DNA from: Pantoea cypripedii
GTDB taxonomy: Bacteria > Pseudomonadota > Gammaproteobacteria > Enterobacterales > Enterobacteriaceae
Direction: 5' to 3'
DNA: 64,000 bases
Assembly: GCF_011395035.1 (NCBI RefSeq)
Contig: NZ_CP024768.1
Location: 1,175,377-1,239,376, forward strand
How positions within the stretch are numbered: position 1 is the first letter of the stretch; every line of letters begins with the position of its first letter. Position numbers and translations under genes: made by a program. Under the pieces are notes generated by a model, which did no database searches, had not been told where the DNA came from, and saw only the letters and a program-made list of their open reading frames with translations. Below are positions 16,101-24,799 of the stretch, in pieces.

Positions 16101-18908
16101 ATGCAGAACAGCGCGATGAAGCCCTGGCTGGACTCCTCCTGGCTGGCCGGCGCGAACCAATCTTACATAGAGCAACTCTATGAGGATTTCCTGACCGATC
16201 CTGACTCTGTTGATGCCATGTGGCGCGACATGTTCCAGCAGCTGCCCGGCACTGGCGTGAAACCTGAGCAGTTTCACTCCACCACGCGTGATTATTTCCG
16301 CCGCCTGGCCAAAGATGCAACGCGTTACACCTCCACAGTCACTGATCCGGCCACCAATTCCAAACAGGTTAAGGTGCTGCAGCTGATCAACGCCTTCCGC
16401 TTTCGCGGACACCAGCACGCTAACCTTGATCCGCTCGGCCTGTGGAAACAGGACGCCGTACCGGATCTCGACCCGACGTATCACGACCTGACCGACGCCG
16501 ATTTTCAGGAAAGCTTTAACGTTGGCTCTTTTGCTATCGGCAAAGAGACCATGAAGCTGGCCGATCTCTATGAAGCGCTGAAGCAAACCTACTGCGGCTC
16601 CATTGGTGCCGAGTATATGCATATCAACAACACCGAAGAGAAACGCTGGATTCAGCAGCGTATCGAATCGATCGTTGGTCATGCCTCTTTCAGCGCGGAC
16701 GAGAAAAAAGGTTTCCTGAAAGAGCTGACCGCGGCAGAAGGTCTGGAAAAATACCTCGGTGCCAAATTCCCTGGCGCGAAACGCTTCTCACTGGAAGGTG
16801 GCGATGCGCTGATTCCGATGCTGCGTGAAATGATTCGTCACGCAGGTAAGAGCGGTACGCGTGAAGTGGTGCTGGGTATGGCCCACCGTGGCCGTCTGAA
16901 CGTGCTGATCAACGTCCTGGGTAAAAAGCCGCAGGATTTGTTCGACGAATTTTCCGGTAAGCACAAAGAACACCTCGGCACCGGTGACGTGAAGTACCAC
17001 ATGGGCTTCTCGTCAGACGTGGAGACCGAAGGTGGCCTGGTGCATCTGGCGCTGGCGTTTAACCCGTCACACCTTGAGATCGTGAGTCCGGTGGTGATGG
17101 GTTCGGTGCGCGCGCGTCTGGATCGTCTGGCTGAACCGAGCAGCAATAAAGTGCTGCCGATCACCATTCACGGTGATGCTGCGGTGACCGGGCAGGGCGT
17201 GGTGCAGGAAACCCTGAACATGTCGCAGGCGCGGGGTTACGAAGTGGGCGGTACGGTTCGCATCGTGATCAACAACCAGGTGGGTTTCACCACCTCAAAC
17301 CCGCAGGATGCACGTTCAACGCCGTACTGTACTGACATCGGTAAAATGGTACTGGCACCGATTTTCCACGTTAACGCGGACGATCCGGAAGCCGTTGCCT
17401 TTGTCACCCGCCTGGCGCTCGACTATCGCAACACCTTCAAACGTGATGTGTTTATCGACCTGGTGTGCTATCGCCGTCACGGCCATAACGAAGCGGACGA
17501 GCCAAGCGCAACCCAGCCGCTGATGTACCAGAAAATCAAAAAGCATCCGACACCGCGTAAAATCTACGCAGATCGTCTGGAAGCGGATGGCATTGCCAAA
17601 CTGGAAGATGCTACCGAAATGGTCAATGTGTATCGCGATGCGCTGGATGCCGGTGAATGCGTGGTGCCGGAATGGCGTCCGATGAGCCTGCACTCCTTCA
17701 CCTGGTCGCCGTACCTGAATCACGACTGGGACGAAAGCTACCCGGCCACCGTTGAGATGAAACGTTTGCAGGAACTGGCGCGCCGTATCAGCCAGGTGCC
17801 GGAAGCGATTGAAGTTCAGGGCCGTGTTGCCAAGATTTATAACGACCGTAAAGAAATGGCCGAAGGCAACAAAGCCTTTGACTGGGGCGGCGCAGAAAAC
17901 CTGGCTTACGCCACGCTGGTTGATGAAGGCATCCCGGTGCGTCTGTCGGGTGAAGACTCAGGCCGTGGCACCTTCTTCCATCGCCATGCGGTGGTGCACA
18001 ACCAGGCGAACGGTTCCACCTATACGCCGCTGCACCATATCCATCATGGTCAGGGCCAGTTCAAAGTGTGGGACTCGGTGCTGTCAGAAGAAGCGGTGCT
18101 GGCGTTCGAATACGGTTATGCCACCGCAGAACCGCGCGTGCTGACCATCTGGGAAGCGCAGTTTGGTGACTTTGCCAACGGTGCTCAGGTGGTTATCGAC
18201 CAGTTCATCAGCTCCGGCGAGCAGAAGTGGGGCCGTATGTGTGGCCTGGTGATGCTGCTGCCGCACGGTTATGAAGGTCAGGGTCCGGAGCACTCCTCTG
18301 CGCGTCTGGAGCGCTATCTGCAACTCTGCGCCGAGCAGAACATGCAGGTGTGCGTGCCTTCAACGCCTGCACAGGTTTACCATATGCTGCGTCGTCAGGC
18401 GTTGCGTGGTATGCGTCGTCCGCTGATCGTGATGTCGCCGAAATCGCTGCTGCGTCATCCGCTGGCGATCTCGACCCTCGATGAACTGGCGAATGGCAGC
18501 TTCCAGCCTGCCATCGGTGAAGTCGACGATCTCGATGCGAAACAGGTGAAACGCGTGGTGATGTGTTCTGGTAAGGTCTACTACGATCTGCTGGAGCAAC
18601 GTCGTAAAAGCGAGAAGAACGACGTCGCCATTATTCGTATTGAGCAGCTGTATCCATTCCCGCATAAAGCGGTACAGGAAGCACTGAAACCTTATTCTCA
18701 TGTCCAGGATTTTGTCTGGTGTCAGGAAGAACCTCTGAATCAGGGTGCATGGTATTGCAGTCAGCATCATTTCCGCGAAGTGGTTCCGTTTGGTGCTTCA
18801 CTGCGCTATGCAGGCCGCCCGGCTTCTGCTTCACCGGCCGTGGGCTACATGTCCGTACATCAAAAACAGCAGCAAGACCTGGTTAATGACGCGCTGAACC
18901 TTGGTTAA
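16101..18908 (+). CDS. sucA: 2-oxoglutarate dehydrogenase E1 SucA
   Basis: A 935-residue thiamine-diphosphate E1 component (E. coli 933) that decarboxylates 2-oxoglutarate and passes the succinyl group to SucB. It starts QNSAMKPWLDSSWLAGANQSYIEQLYEDF. Active-site stretches include GMAHRGRLNVLINVLGK, NPSHLEIVSPVVMGSVRAR, IHGDAAVTGQGVVQET, and the C-terminal transketolase-like VRLSGEDSGRGTFFHRHAV and LPHGYEGQGPEHSSARLER. AAGGGA precedes the ATG. sucB follows after 15 bases. Confidence 0.97.
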   Translation: MQNSAMKPWLDSSWLAGANQSYIEQLYEDFLTDPDSVDAMWRDMFQQLPGTGVKPEQFHSTTRDYFRRLAKDATRYTSTVTDPATNSKQVKVLQLINAFRFRGHQHANLDPLGLWKQDAVPDLDPTYHDLTDADFQESFNVGSFAIGKETMKLADLYEALKQTYCGSIGAEYMHINNTEEKRWIQQRIESIVGHASFSADEKKGFLKELTAAEGLEKYLGAKFPGAKRFSLEGGDALIPMLREMIRHAGKSGTREVVLGMAHRGRLNVLINVLGKKPQDLFDEFSGKHKEHLGTGDVKYHMGFSSDVETEGGLVHLALAFNPSHLEIVSPVVMGSVRARLDRLAEPSSNKVLPITIHGDAAVTGQGVVQETLNMSQARGYEVGGTVRIVINNQVGFTTSNPQDARSTPYCTDIGKMVLAPIFHVNADDPEAVAFVTRLALDYRNTFKRDVFIDLVCYRRHGHNEADEPSATQPLMYQKIKKHPTPRKIYADRLEADGIAKLEDATEMVNVYRDALDAGECVVPEWRPMSLHSFTWSPYLNHDWDESYPATVEMKRLQELARRISQVPEAIEVQGRVAKIYNDRKEMAEGNKAFDWGGAENLAYATLVDEGIPVRLSGEDSGRGTFFHRHAVVHNQANGSTYTPLHHIHHGQGQFKVWDSVLSEEAVLAFEYGYATAEPRVLTIWEAQFGDFANGAQVVIDQFISSGEQKWGRMCGLVMLLPHGYEGQGPEHSSARLERYLQLCAEQNMQVCVPSTPAQVYHMLRRQALRGMRRPLIVMSPKSLLRHPLAISTLDELANGSFQPAIGEVDDLDAKQVKRVVMCSGKVYYDLLEQRRKSEKNDVAIIRIEQLYPFPHKAVQEALKPYSHVQDFVWCQEEPLNQGAWYCSQHHFREVVPFGASLRYAGRPASASPAVGYMSVHQKQQQDLVNDALNLG

Positions 18909-18923
18909 TAAAAAGGAAAGATA

Positions 18924-20147
18924 ATGAGTAGCGTAGATATTCTCGTTCCCGATTTGCCTGAATCCGTAGCGGACGCAACGGTAGCAACCTGGCATAAAAA
19001 ACCCGGCGACGCGGTCAGTCGCGATGAAGTGATTGTCGAGATCGAAACCGACAAAGTGGTACTGGAAGTGCCGGCATCGGCCGACGGTGTTCTGGATGCG
19101 GTGCTGGAAGATGAAGGTTCAACCGTAACCTCGCGCCAGATCCTCGGCCGTCTGAAAGAAGGCAACAGCAGCGGGAAAGAGACCACCGCGAAAGTGGAGA
19201 GCAAGGAATCAACGCCTGCACAGCGTCAGACGGCTTCTCTGGAAGAAGAGAGCAATGACGCACTCAGCCCGGCGATCCGTCGCCTGATCGCTGAGCATGA
19301 TCTCGATGCCAGCCAGATTAAAGGCAGCGGCGTTGGTGGTCGTATCACGCGTGAAGATGTGGAAAAACATCTGGCGAAGAAACCGGAAGCCAAAGCGGCA
19401 CCGGCTGCAGCACAACCTGCTGCTGCACCGCAGACAGCGATTGCCAACCGTAGCGAGAAGCGTGTTCCAATGACGCGTCTGCGTAAGCGTGTTGCTGAGC
19501 GTCTGCTGGAAGCGAAAAACAGCACCGCAATGCTGACCACCTTCAACGAAATCAACATGAAGCCGATCATGGATCTGCGTAAGCAGTACGGCGATGCCTT
19601 CGAGAAGCGTCATGGCGTGCGTCTGGGCTTTATGTCTTTCTATATCAAAGCCGTGGTTGAAGCGCTGAAACGCTTCCCGGAAGTGAATGCTTCCATCGAC
19701 GGTGAAGACGTGGTGTATCACAACTATTTCGACGTCAGCATCGCGGTATCCACCCCGCGTGGTCTGGTGACGCCGGTGCTGAGAGATGTTGATGCGCTGA
19801 GCATGGCTGACATCGAGAAGAAAATTAAAGAACTGGCGGTGAAAGGCCGTGACGGCAAACTGACCGTTGACGAACTGACTGGCGGTAACTTCACCATCAC
19901 TAACGGCGGTGTCTTCGGTTCGCTGATGTCCACCCCGATCATCAACCCACCGCAGAGCGCGATTCTGGGCATGCACGCTATCAAAGATCGTCCGATGGCG
20001 GTGAATGGTCAGGTTGTGGTGCTGCCGATGATGTATCTGGCGCTCTCTTATGATCACCGTCTGATCGATGGCCGCGAGTCTGTCGGTTATCTGGTGGCAG
20101 TGAAAGAGATGCTGGAAGATCCGGCGCGTCTGCTGCTGGATGTCTGA
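18924..20147 (+). CDS. sucB: Dihydrolipoyl succinyltransferase E2 SucB
   Basis: A 407-residue E2 core of the 2-oxoglutarate dehydrogenase complex. The N-terminal lipoyl domain has K44 in EIETDKVVLEVPA. It is followed by a linker, a peripheral subunit-binding domain (about 110-150, SPAIRRLIAEHDLDASQIKG), an Ala/Pro-rich linker (about 155-175) and the catalytic domain ending YDHRLIDGRESVGYL with its conserved His and Asp. AAAGGAAAG precedes the start. Confidence 0.97.
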   Translation: MSSVDILVPDLPESVADATVATWHKKPGDAVSRDEVIVEIETDKVVLEVPASADGVLDAVLEDEGSTVTSRQILGRLKEGNSSGKETTAKVESKESTPAQRQTASLEEESNDALSPAIRRLIAEHDLDASQIKGSGVGGRITREDVEKHLAKKPEAKAAPAAAQPAAAPQTAIANRSEKRVPMTRLRKRVAERLLEAKNSTAMLTTFNEINMKPIMDLRKQYGDAFEKRHGVRLGFMSFYIKAVVEALKRFPEVNASIDGEDVVYHNYFDVSIAVSTPRGLVTPVLRDVDALSMADIEKKIKELAVKGRDGKLTVDELTGGNFTITNGGVFGSLMSTPIINPPQSAILGMHAIKDRPMAVNGQVVVLPMMYLALSYDHRLIDGRESVGYLVAVKEMLEDPARLLLDV

Positions 20148-20155
20148 TTTTCATA

Positions 20156-20182
20156 GGACGCGGCCTGGTTCAGGGCGCGTCC
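20156..20182 (+). other. Hairpin in the sucB-sucC gap
   Basis: GGACGCG (20156-20162) pairs with CGCGTCC (20176-20182). The 77-base gap has no T-run, so it may be a stability element rather than a terminator. Confidence 0.5.
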
Positions 20183-20224
20183 CAAACTCATTAGTCTTTA
20201 CTAGACCTAAATGGATAGAACATC

Positions 20225-21391
20225 ATGAACTTACACGAATACCAGGCTAAACAGCTGTTTGCACGGTATGGTATGCCGGCACCGACTGGCTACGCCTGTA
20301 CTACACCACGTGAAGCAGAAGAAGCCGCATCAAAAATTGGCGCAGGCCCGTGGGTAGTGAAATGTCAGGTTCATGCCGGTGGCCGCGGTAAAGCGGGCGG
20401 TGTGAAAGTGGTGAAGAGCAAAGAAGAGATCCGTGCCTTTGCTGAACACTGGCTGGGCAAACGCCTGGTAACCTATCAAACAGACGCCGAAGGTCAGCCG
20501 GTAAACCAGATCCTGGTGGAAGCAGCGACTGACATCGATCAGGAACTCTATCTGGGAGCGGTCGTTGACCGTGCCAGCCGCCGCGTGGTCTTTATGGCCT
20601 CGACCGAAGGCGGTGTTGAGATTGAGAAAGTCGCGGAAGAGACGCCGCACCTGATCCACAAAATGGCGCTGGATCCGTTAGCCGGTCCGCAGCCGTATCA
20701 GGGCCGCGAGCTGGCGTTCAAACTGGGCCTGACCGGTAAACAAGTCAGCCAGTTCACCAAAATCTTCATGGGTCTGGCGACCATGTTCCTGGAACGCGAC
20801 CTGGCGCTGGTTGAGATCAACCCGCTGGTGGTGACCAAGCAGGGCGATCTGATCTGTCTCGATGGCAAACTGGGTGCCGATGGCAATGCCCTGTTCCGTC
20901 AGCCGGAACTGCGTGAAATGCGTGACCCAAGCCAGGAAGATCCGCGTGAAGCGCATGCGACTCAGTGGGAACTGAACTATGTCGCGCTGGAAGGCAACAT
21001 TGGCTGTATGGTCAACGGTGCGGGTCTGGCGATGGGTACCATGGACATCGTGAAACACCACGGTGGCCAGCCTGCTAACTTCCTTGATGTCGGCGGTGGC
21101 GCCACCAAAGAGCGCGTAACTGAAGCCTTCAAAATCATCCTGTCTGACGATGCAGTAAAAGCTGTATTCGTTAACATTTTCGGCGGCATCGTGCGTTGCG
21201 ACCTGATCGCAGACGGCATCATTGGTGCGGTAGCGGAAGTGGGTGTGAACGTACCGGTGGTGGTACGTCTGGAAGGTAACAACGCCGAGCTGGGCGCTAA
21301 GAAACTGGCGGACAGCGGTCTGAACATCATTGCAGCAACCAGCCTGACAGACGCGGCACAGCGTGTTGTTGCTGCTGCGGAGGGTAAATAA
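20225..21391 (+). CDS. sucC: Succinyl-CoA synthetase beta subunit SucC
   Basis: A 388-residue ATP-grasp subunit, the E. coli length, that makes ATP or GTP from succinyl-CoA with SucD. It begins MNLHEYQAKQLFARYGMPAP; the nucleotide-binding stretch KCQVHAGGRGKAGGVK and the C-terminal VNIFGGIVRCDLIADGII are clear. The last base of the stop codon is the first base of the sucD start (TAATG). Confidence 0.97.
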   Translation: MNLHEYQAKQLFARYGMPAPTGYACTTPREAEEAASKIGAGPWVVKCQVHAGGRGKAGGVKVVKSKEEIRAFAEHWLGKRLVTYQTDAEGQPVNQILVEAATDIDQELYLGAVVDRASRRVVFMASTEGGVEIEKVAEETPHLIHKMALDPLAGPQPYQGRELAFKLGLTGKQVSQFTKIFMGLATMFLERDLALVEINPLVVTKQGDLICLDGKLGADGNALFRQPELREMRDPSQEDPREAHATQWELNYVALEGNIGCMVNGAGLAMGTMDIVKHHGGQPANFLDVGGGATKERVTEAFKIILSDDAVKAVFVNIFGGIVRCDLIADGIIGAVAEVGVNVPVVVRLEGNNAELGAKKLADSGLNIIAATSLTDAAQRVVAAAEGK

Positions 21392-22266
21392 TGTCCATTT
21401 TGATCGACAAAAACACCAAAGTCATTTGCCAGGGTTTCACCGGTGGCCAGGGGACTTTCCACTCTGAGCAGGCGCTGGCCTATGGTACGCAGCTGGTTGG
21501 TGGTGTGACCCCAGGTAAAGGCGGCTCCACCCATCTCGGTCTGCCGGTGTTTAACACCGTGCGTGAAGCGGTAGAAGTCACGGGCGCAACCGCCACCGTG
21601 ATCTACGTTCCGGCTCCGTTCTGCAAAGACGGTATCCTGGAAGCCATCGACGCGGGTATCAAACTGATCATCACCATCACTGAAGGTATCCCGACGCTGG
21701 ATATGCTGACCGTGAAAGTGAAGCTGGATGAAGCTGGCGTGCGTATGATCGGCCCGAACTGCCCGGGTGTGATCACCCCTGGCGAATGTAAGATCGGTAT
21801 TATGCCGGGTCACATTCACCTGCCGGGCCGCGTAGGTATCGTGTCACGTTCAGGCACCCTGACTTATGAAGCGGTTAAGCAGACCACTGACATTGGTTAC
21901 GGCCAGTCAACCTGCGTAGGTATCGGTGGTGACCCGATTCCGGGTTCTAACTTCATCGATATCCTGAAAATGTTCCAGGAAGACCCGCAGACCGAAGCGA
22001 TCGTGATGATCGGTGAGATCGGCGGTAGCGCTGAAGAAGAAGCGGCTGCTTACATCAAAGAACATGTGACCAAGCCGGTTGTCGGTTATATCGCCGGGGT
22101 GACTGCGCCGAAAGGTAAGCGTATGGGTCACGCAGGTGCGATCATCGCCGGTGGCAAAGGCACAGCAGATGAGAAATTTGCTGCGCTGGAAGCGGCTGGT
22201 GTGAAAACCGTACGCAGCCTGGCTGATATCGGCGACGCCGTGAAAGAAGTCCTGCCGGCTAAATAA
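21391..22266 (+). CDS. sucD: Succinyl-CoA synthetase alpha subunit SucD
   Basis: A 291-residue CoA-binding subunit (E. coli 289). Motifs are GFTGGQGTFHSEQAL (CoA site), IGPNCPGVITPGECKIGIMPG, SRSGTLTYEAV and KGKRMGHAGAIIAGGKGTA, whose histidine is the phosphorylated catalytic residue. Last gene of the sdh-suc operon; the terminator follows 39 bases after the stop. Confidence 0.97.
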   Translation: MSILIDKNTKVICQGFTGGQGTFHSEQALAYGTQLVGGVTPGKGGSTHLGLPVFNTVREAVEVTGATATVIYVPAPFCKDGILEAIDAGIKLIITITEGIPTLDMLTVKVKLDEAGVRMIGPNCPGVITPGECKIGIMPGHIHLPGRVGIVSRSGTLTYEAVKQTTDIGYGQSTCVGIGGDPIPGSNFIDILKMFQEDPQTEAIVMIGEIGGSAEEEAAAYIKEHVTKPVVGYIAGVTAPKGKRMGHAGAIIAGGKGTADEKFAALEAAGVKTVRSLADIGDAVKEVLPAK

Positions 22267-22332
22267 GCTTTTTCTTGCTCAGGCATGAAGCCTTTATCAA
22301 AAAAGTGAGTCCTGACAGGACTCACTTTTTTT
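22267..22332 (+). ncRNA. Candidate SdhX-like 3'-UTR small RNA
   Basis: In E. coli the sRNA SdhX (RybD) is cut from the 3' end of the sdhCDAB-sucABCD message, just after sucD. The same place here has a 38-base linker and a strong terminator hairpin with a T-tail suited to Hfq. I could not align the seed sequence from memory, so this rests on position and structure. Confidence 0.4.
22300..22332 (+). terminator. Terminator of the sdh-suc operon
   Basis: Perfect 9-bp stem GTGAGTCCT (22305-22313) and AGGACTCAC (22317-22325), with A-run and T-run flanks that extend the pairing; seven T follow. Confidence 0.92.
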
Positions 22333-22375
22333 AGTAAACAGAATCAGCTACATATTCGTGTTATTGAAGATATGA

Positions 22376-22804
22376 CTAGTGAATGACTGATACGATAACC
22401 ACATTGGTCTTTTCCACCGCACCCACCGCCACTTCTTCTTCTGGCATATTTCCGTGCCAGCACTCTCCCTCTATCGAACAACTGCTTTGCTTTATATAAC
22501 CAAGTGATTCAAGGTAAGCGCTAATCTTGCTGGTATCGGTCGTGCCATTGAACCTCACCTCATAAATCAGCGCTGCGGGGCCAGAGATGTTTTGAAAAGC
22601 GAACTGATAGTTGTCTGATATTCGCGGCATGTTTTTGAGGATGTCAGGTGTAAAGTGTCCATACAGCCTTTTATCCTGTTCGGTGTAATGTGCGCTCCCC
22701 TCAAATTCCAGTTTTGTGATCGGCCAGTAGTAAGCAAACACGCCCGCAAGAACCGCCACAATGATTACGATGATGCTGGTAGCGATTTTAAAAGGCTTAT
22801 TCAT
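22376..22804 (-). CDS. Unrecognised single-span membrane protein, module copy A (142 aa)
   Basis: I do not recognise this family. It has an N-terminal positively charged start (MNKPFK), one membrane helix (about 7-28, IATSIIVIIVAVLAGVFAYYW) and then an outside domain of about 110 residues. That domain has the stretch GSAHYTEQDKRLYGHFTPDIL and a cysteine pair in SSCSIEGECWHG, likely a disulfide in the periplasm. It starts inside the end of the 233-residue gene (ATGA overlap). A diverged copy of the same length lies at 23615-24043, with the shared stretches GSAHYTEQDKR, MPRIS, TTDTS.ISAYL and SLGY.K. Between sucD and cydA, E. coli has unrelated genes. Confidence 0.8.
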   Translation of the reverse strand: MNKPFKIATSIIVIIVAVLAGVFAYYWPITKLEFEGSAHYTEQDKRLYGHFTPDILKNMPRISDNYQFAFQNISGPAALIYEVRFNGTTDTSKISAYLESLGYIKQSSCSIEGECWHGNMPEEEVAVGAVEKTNVVIVSVIH

Positions 22805-23502
22805 CCCATTATGTCCTTCTGCTCCCCATCCTGCATATAATTTCCGTCCGCGGTTGCTATACCCACGTTGCCAGACTTCCAGTCATTATAAGGCCTTATG
22901 GTCTGCATAAAGGCAGGCAGTTGACCTAAGCGTGGCCTGGCATGAGGAAATCTTTCTGGATCGGGAAACAAGAGAGGCTGGAAGGTTTCATTTTTCCACG
23001 AACCAATTTTGCCGTAATAGTCCCAACGTTTCAGTGCTTCGTCCTTGCTGACGGGGCGTAGCAGTGGGAATGGATTTTGAATCGACATCACGCGATAAAA
23101 ACCCAGCAGGTCAGAACAGAGATCCTCACCACTAAAGCCGCTGTCAGTGACCAGATTGATAGGGAAGGTGCCCTGAAAGGCCTCAAAGCGTCTGGCTACG
23201 GTCATCATCATAGCGAGTGCAATGCTTTGGCGCTCGTGCCAGGGGCGTCCCTTGCGAATACGCCACTTAATGAATTTACCTACACGAAAGACTTGCCTGG
23301 GCGATACCATCGACTGAGCATAGCTGACATCGTAGCGCTCCGCGCTCATGGCCTCACCGTGGTTGATTTTGTTCATCAGTGATCTGATGTCATTTCCTCT
23401 TGCATGGCCAAGATCCACCCAGCCAAGCACTTCAGTGTAAATCAGCCCAATATTTGCATTTACCGCATCTGAGCCATCAATAATCTCACTCCGTTTACTC
23501 AT
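22801..23502 (-). CDS. Unrecognised 233-aa protein, module copy A
   Basis: I do not recognise the family with confidence. No signal peptide or membrane helix is visible. Conserved between the two copies are LIYTEVLGWVDLGHA, an ERQSIALAMMM helix, FPINLVTDSGFSGEDLCSDLLGFYRV (two adjoining pieces), EALKRWDYYGKIG and WKNETFQPLLFPDP. The many aromatic, His, Asp and Glu residues in invariant patches hint at an enzyme or ligand-binding protein. The pattern GWVDLGHA with FSGEDL weakly recalls proteins named DUF4056, an unverified impression. The first gene of a coupled pair; GAGGG lies before the ATG. Confidence 0.8.
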   Translation of the reverse strand: MSKRSEIIDGSDAVNANIGLIYTEVLGWVDLGHARGNDIRSLMNKINHGEAMSAERYDVSYAQSMVSPRQVFRVGKFIKWRIRKGRPWHERQSIALAMMMTVARRFEAFQGTFPINLVTDSGFSGEDLCSDLLGFYRVMSIQNPFPLLRPVSKDEALKRWDYYGKIGSWKNETFQPLLFPDPERFPHARPRLGQLPAFMQTIRPYNDWKSGNVGIATADGNYMQDGEQKDIMG

Positions 23503-23560
23503 CCTTAAACCCTCAGCATCCTTTCAGCACACCATGTGCGGTTTTCACTTTACTCAAAAC
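23503..23560 (-). repeat. Upstream segment of module copy A (duplicated with 24742-24799)
   Basis: These bases and 24742-24799 are nearly the same, sharing TCCTTTCAGCACACCATGTG and the ACTCAAAAC end. The duplicated unit therefore covers the upstream control region and both genes. A small dyad GCACA-CCA-TGTGC lies inside. Confidence 0.75.
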
Positions 23561-23567
23561 AAGTGTT

Positions 23568-23603
23568 AAGCCGCTGTCCCTTTGGGGGGATAGCGGCTTT
23601 TTT
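23568..23603 (+). terminator. Terminator-like hairpin pointing right, between the module copies
   Basis: AAGCCGCT (23568-23575) pairs with AGCGGCTT (23592-23599), followed by a T-run to 23603 on the plus strand. Genes on both sides run leftward, so it does not end any visible gene in its own direction. On the minus strand no T-run follows. Confidence 0.55.
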
Positions 23604-23614
23604 ACTACCGGTGG

Positions 23615-24043
23615 TTAAAAGTTCGGTGAATAAGCGACTGTCACCAACACTTCGTTGAGCTGTGGAAAATTACTAAAGCTTACCCTTTCCTGGGGATCAC
23701 TGCCTCGCCAGCAAGCTCCGCTGACTGAGCAATGGTCGTGTTTGACATACCCAAGAGAAGTCAGGTAAGCGCTAATCTGGCTGGTATCAGTAGTATCGTG
23801 AAAGGTGACCGTATGCCCCTGTGATTCTGGACCTGCGACGTTATAAAAGGCGAATTCATAACGGCCAGAGATACGCGGCATTTTTTTCAGAATATCAGGG
23901 GTATAAAACTCATACTCTCTTTTATCCTGCTCGGTGTAATGTGCGCTGCCTGCCAGCGACATTTGCATCACTGGCCAGAACCAGGCAAATGTAGCTGTGA
24001 TAACAAGGGCAATGACAAGGGCTATTTTGAATGACTTCCTCAT
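23615..24043 (-). CDS. Unrecognised single-span membrane protein, module copy B (142 aa)
   Basis: Same size and plan as copy A: start MRKSFKIA, one membrane helix (about 6-24), then an outside domain with GSAHYTEQDKREYEFYTPDIL, MPRISGRYEFAF and the cysteine pair in DHCSVSGACWRG. By eye roughly half of the residues match copy A, much less than for the 233-residue partners. It overlaps the upstream gene by ATGA. Family and role unknown. Confidence 0.8.
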   Translation of the reverse strand: MRKSFKIALVIALVITATFAWFWPVMQMSLAGSAHYTEQDKREYEFYTPDILKKMPRISGRYEFAFYNVAGPESQGHTVTFHDTTDTSQISAYLTSLGYVKHDHCSVSGACWRGSDPQERVSFSNFPQLNEVLVTVAYSPNF

Positions 24044-24741
24044 CCCATCATGTCCTTATCCTGACCGCTCTGGAGGTAATTACCATCGGCGCTGGCGATA
24101 CAGACATTTCCAGACTTCCAGTCATCGTAGGGTCTGATAGTCTGCATGAAGTTTGGCAGATGGCTTAAGTACGGTTTGGCGTTTGGGAATTTCTTTGGAT
24201 CGGGGAACAAAAGCGGCTGAAAGGTTTCATTTTTCCAGGTACCTATTTTGCCATAATAATCCCAGCGCTTAAGTGCTTCTTGCTTACTTACCGGTTGCAG
24301 CAGAGGAAACGGATTCTGCATACGCATTACCCGGTAAAAACCCAGCAGGTCGGAACAGAGATCCTCGCCACTAAATCCACTATCTGTCACCAGGTTGATA
24401 GGAAATGTATCCTGAAAGGCCTCAAAACGCCTGGCTACTGCCATCATCATAGCAAGTGCAATGCTCTGACGCTCTTTATAGGGACGCCCTTTACGCACGC
24501 GCCATGTAGCAAATTTGCCCATTCGCAGCATGCGCCACGGGTCAGCCATCGACTGTGAATAAGTTATGTCGTAGCGAGCCGCACTCATGGCTTCACTGTG
24601 ATTTATTTTATTCATCAATTTCCTGATGTCATCTCCCTTAGCATGGCCGAGGTCCACCCAGCCAAGCACTTCCGTGTAAATCAGCCCATAATCGGCTTTG
24701 GCTGCCTCTGAGCCATCAATAATATCACTCCGTTTACTCAT
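24040..24741 (-). CDS. Unrecognised 233-aa protein, module copy B
   Basis: Aligns without gaps to copy A over all 233 residues; by eye I count about 49 differences. Invariant stretches are IYTEVLGWVDLGHA, RQSIALAMMM, NLVTDSGFSGEDLCSDLLGF and KRWDYYGKIG. No export signal is seen. It begins the upstream pair; GAGGA stands seven bases before the ATG. Copies A and B probably arose by tandem duplication of the whole two-gene unit with its leader. No function can be given. Confidence 0.8.
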   Translation of the reverse strand: MSKRSDIIDGSEAAKADYGLIYTEVLGWVDLGHAKGDDIRKLMNKINHSEAMSAARYDITYSQSMADPWRMLRMGKFATWRVRKGRPYKERQSIALAMMMAVARRFEAFQDTFPINLVTDSGFSGEDLCSDLLGFYRVMRMQNPFPLLQPVSKQEALKRWDYYGKIGTWKNETFQPLLFPDPKKFPNAKPYLSHLPNFMQTIRPYDDWKSGNVCIASADGNYLQSGQDKDMMG

Positions 24742-24799
24742 CCTTAAATCCTCATCATCCTTTCAGCACACCATGTGCGGCTTCCACTCTACTCAAAAC
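24742..24799 (-). repeat. Upstream segment of module copy B (duplicated with 23503-23560)
   Basis: The counterpart of the copy A leader, with the same dyad GCACA-CCA-TGTGC and only scattered changes. Confidence 0.75.

Noticed and set aside
19209..20057. Open frame antisense to sucB (282 codons)
   Set aside because: Shadow of sucB codon usage; no recognisable protein motif.
20977..21819. Open frame antisense to sucC and sucD (280 codons)
   Set aside because: Spans the end of one conserved gene and most of another; no ribosome site or motif supports it.
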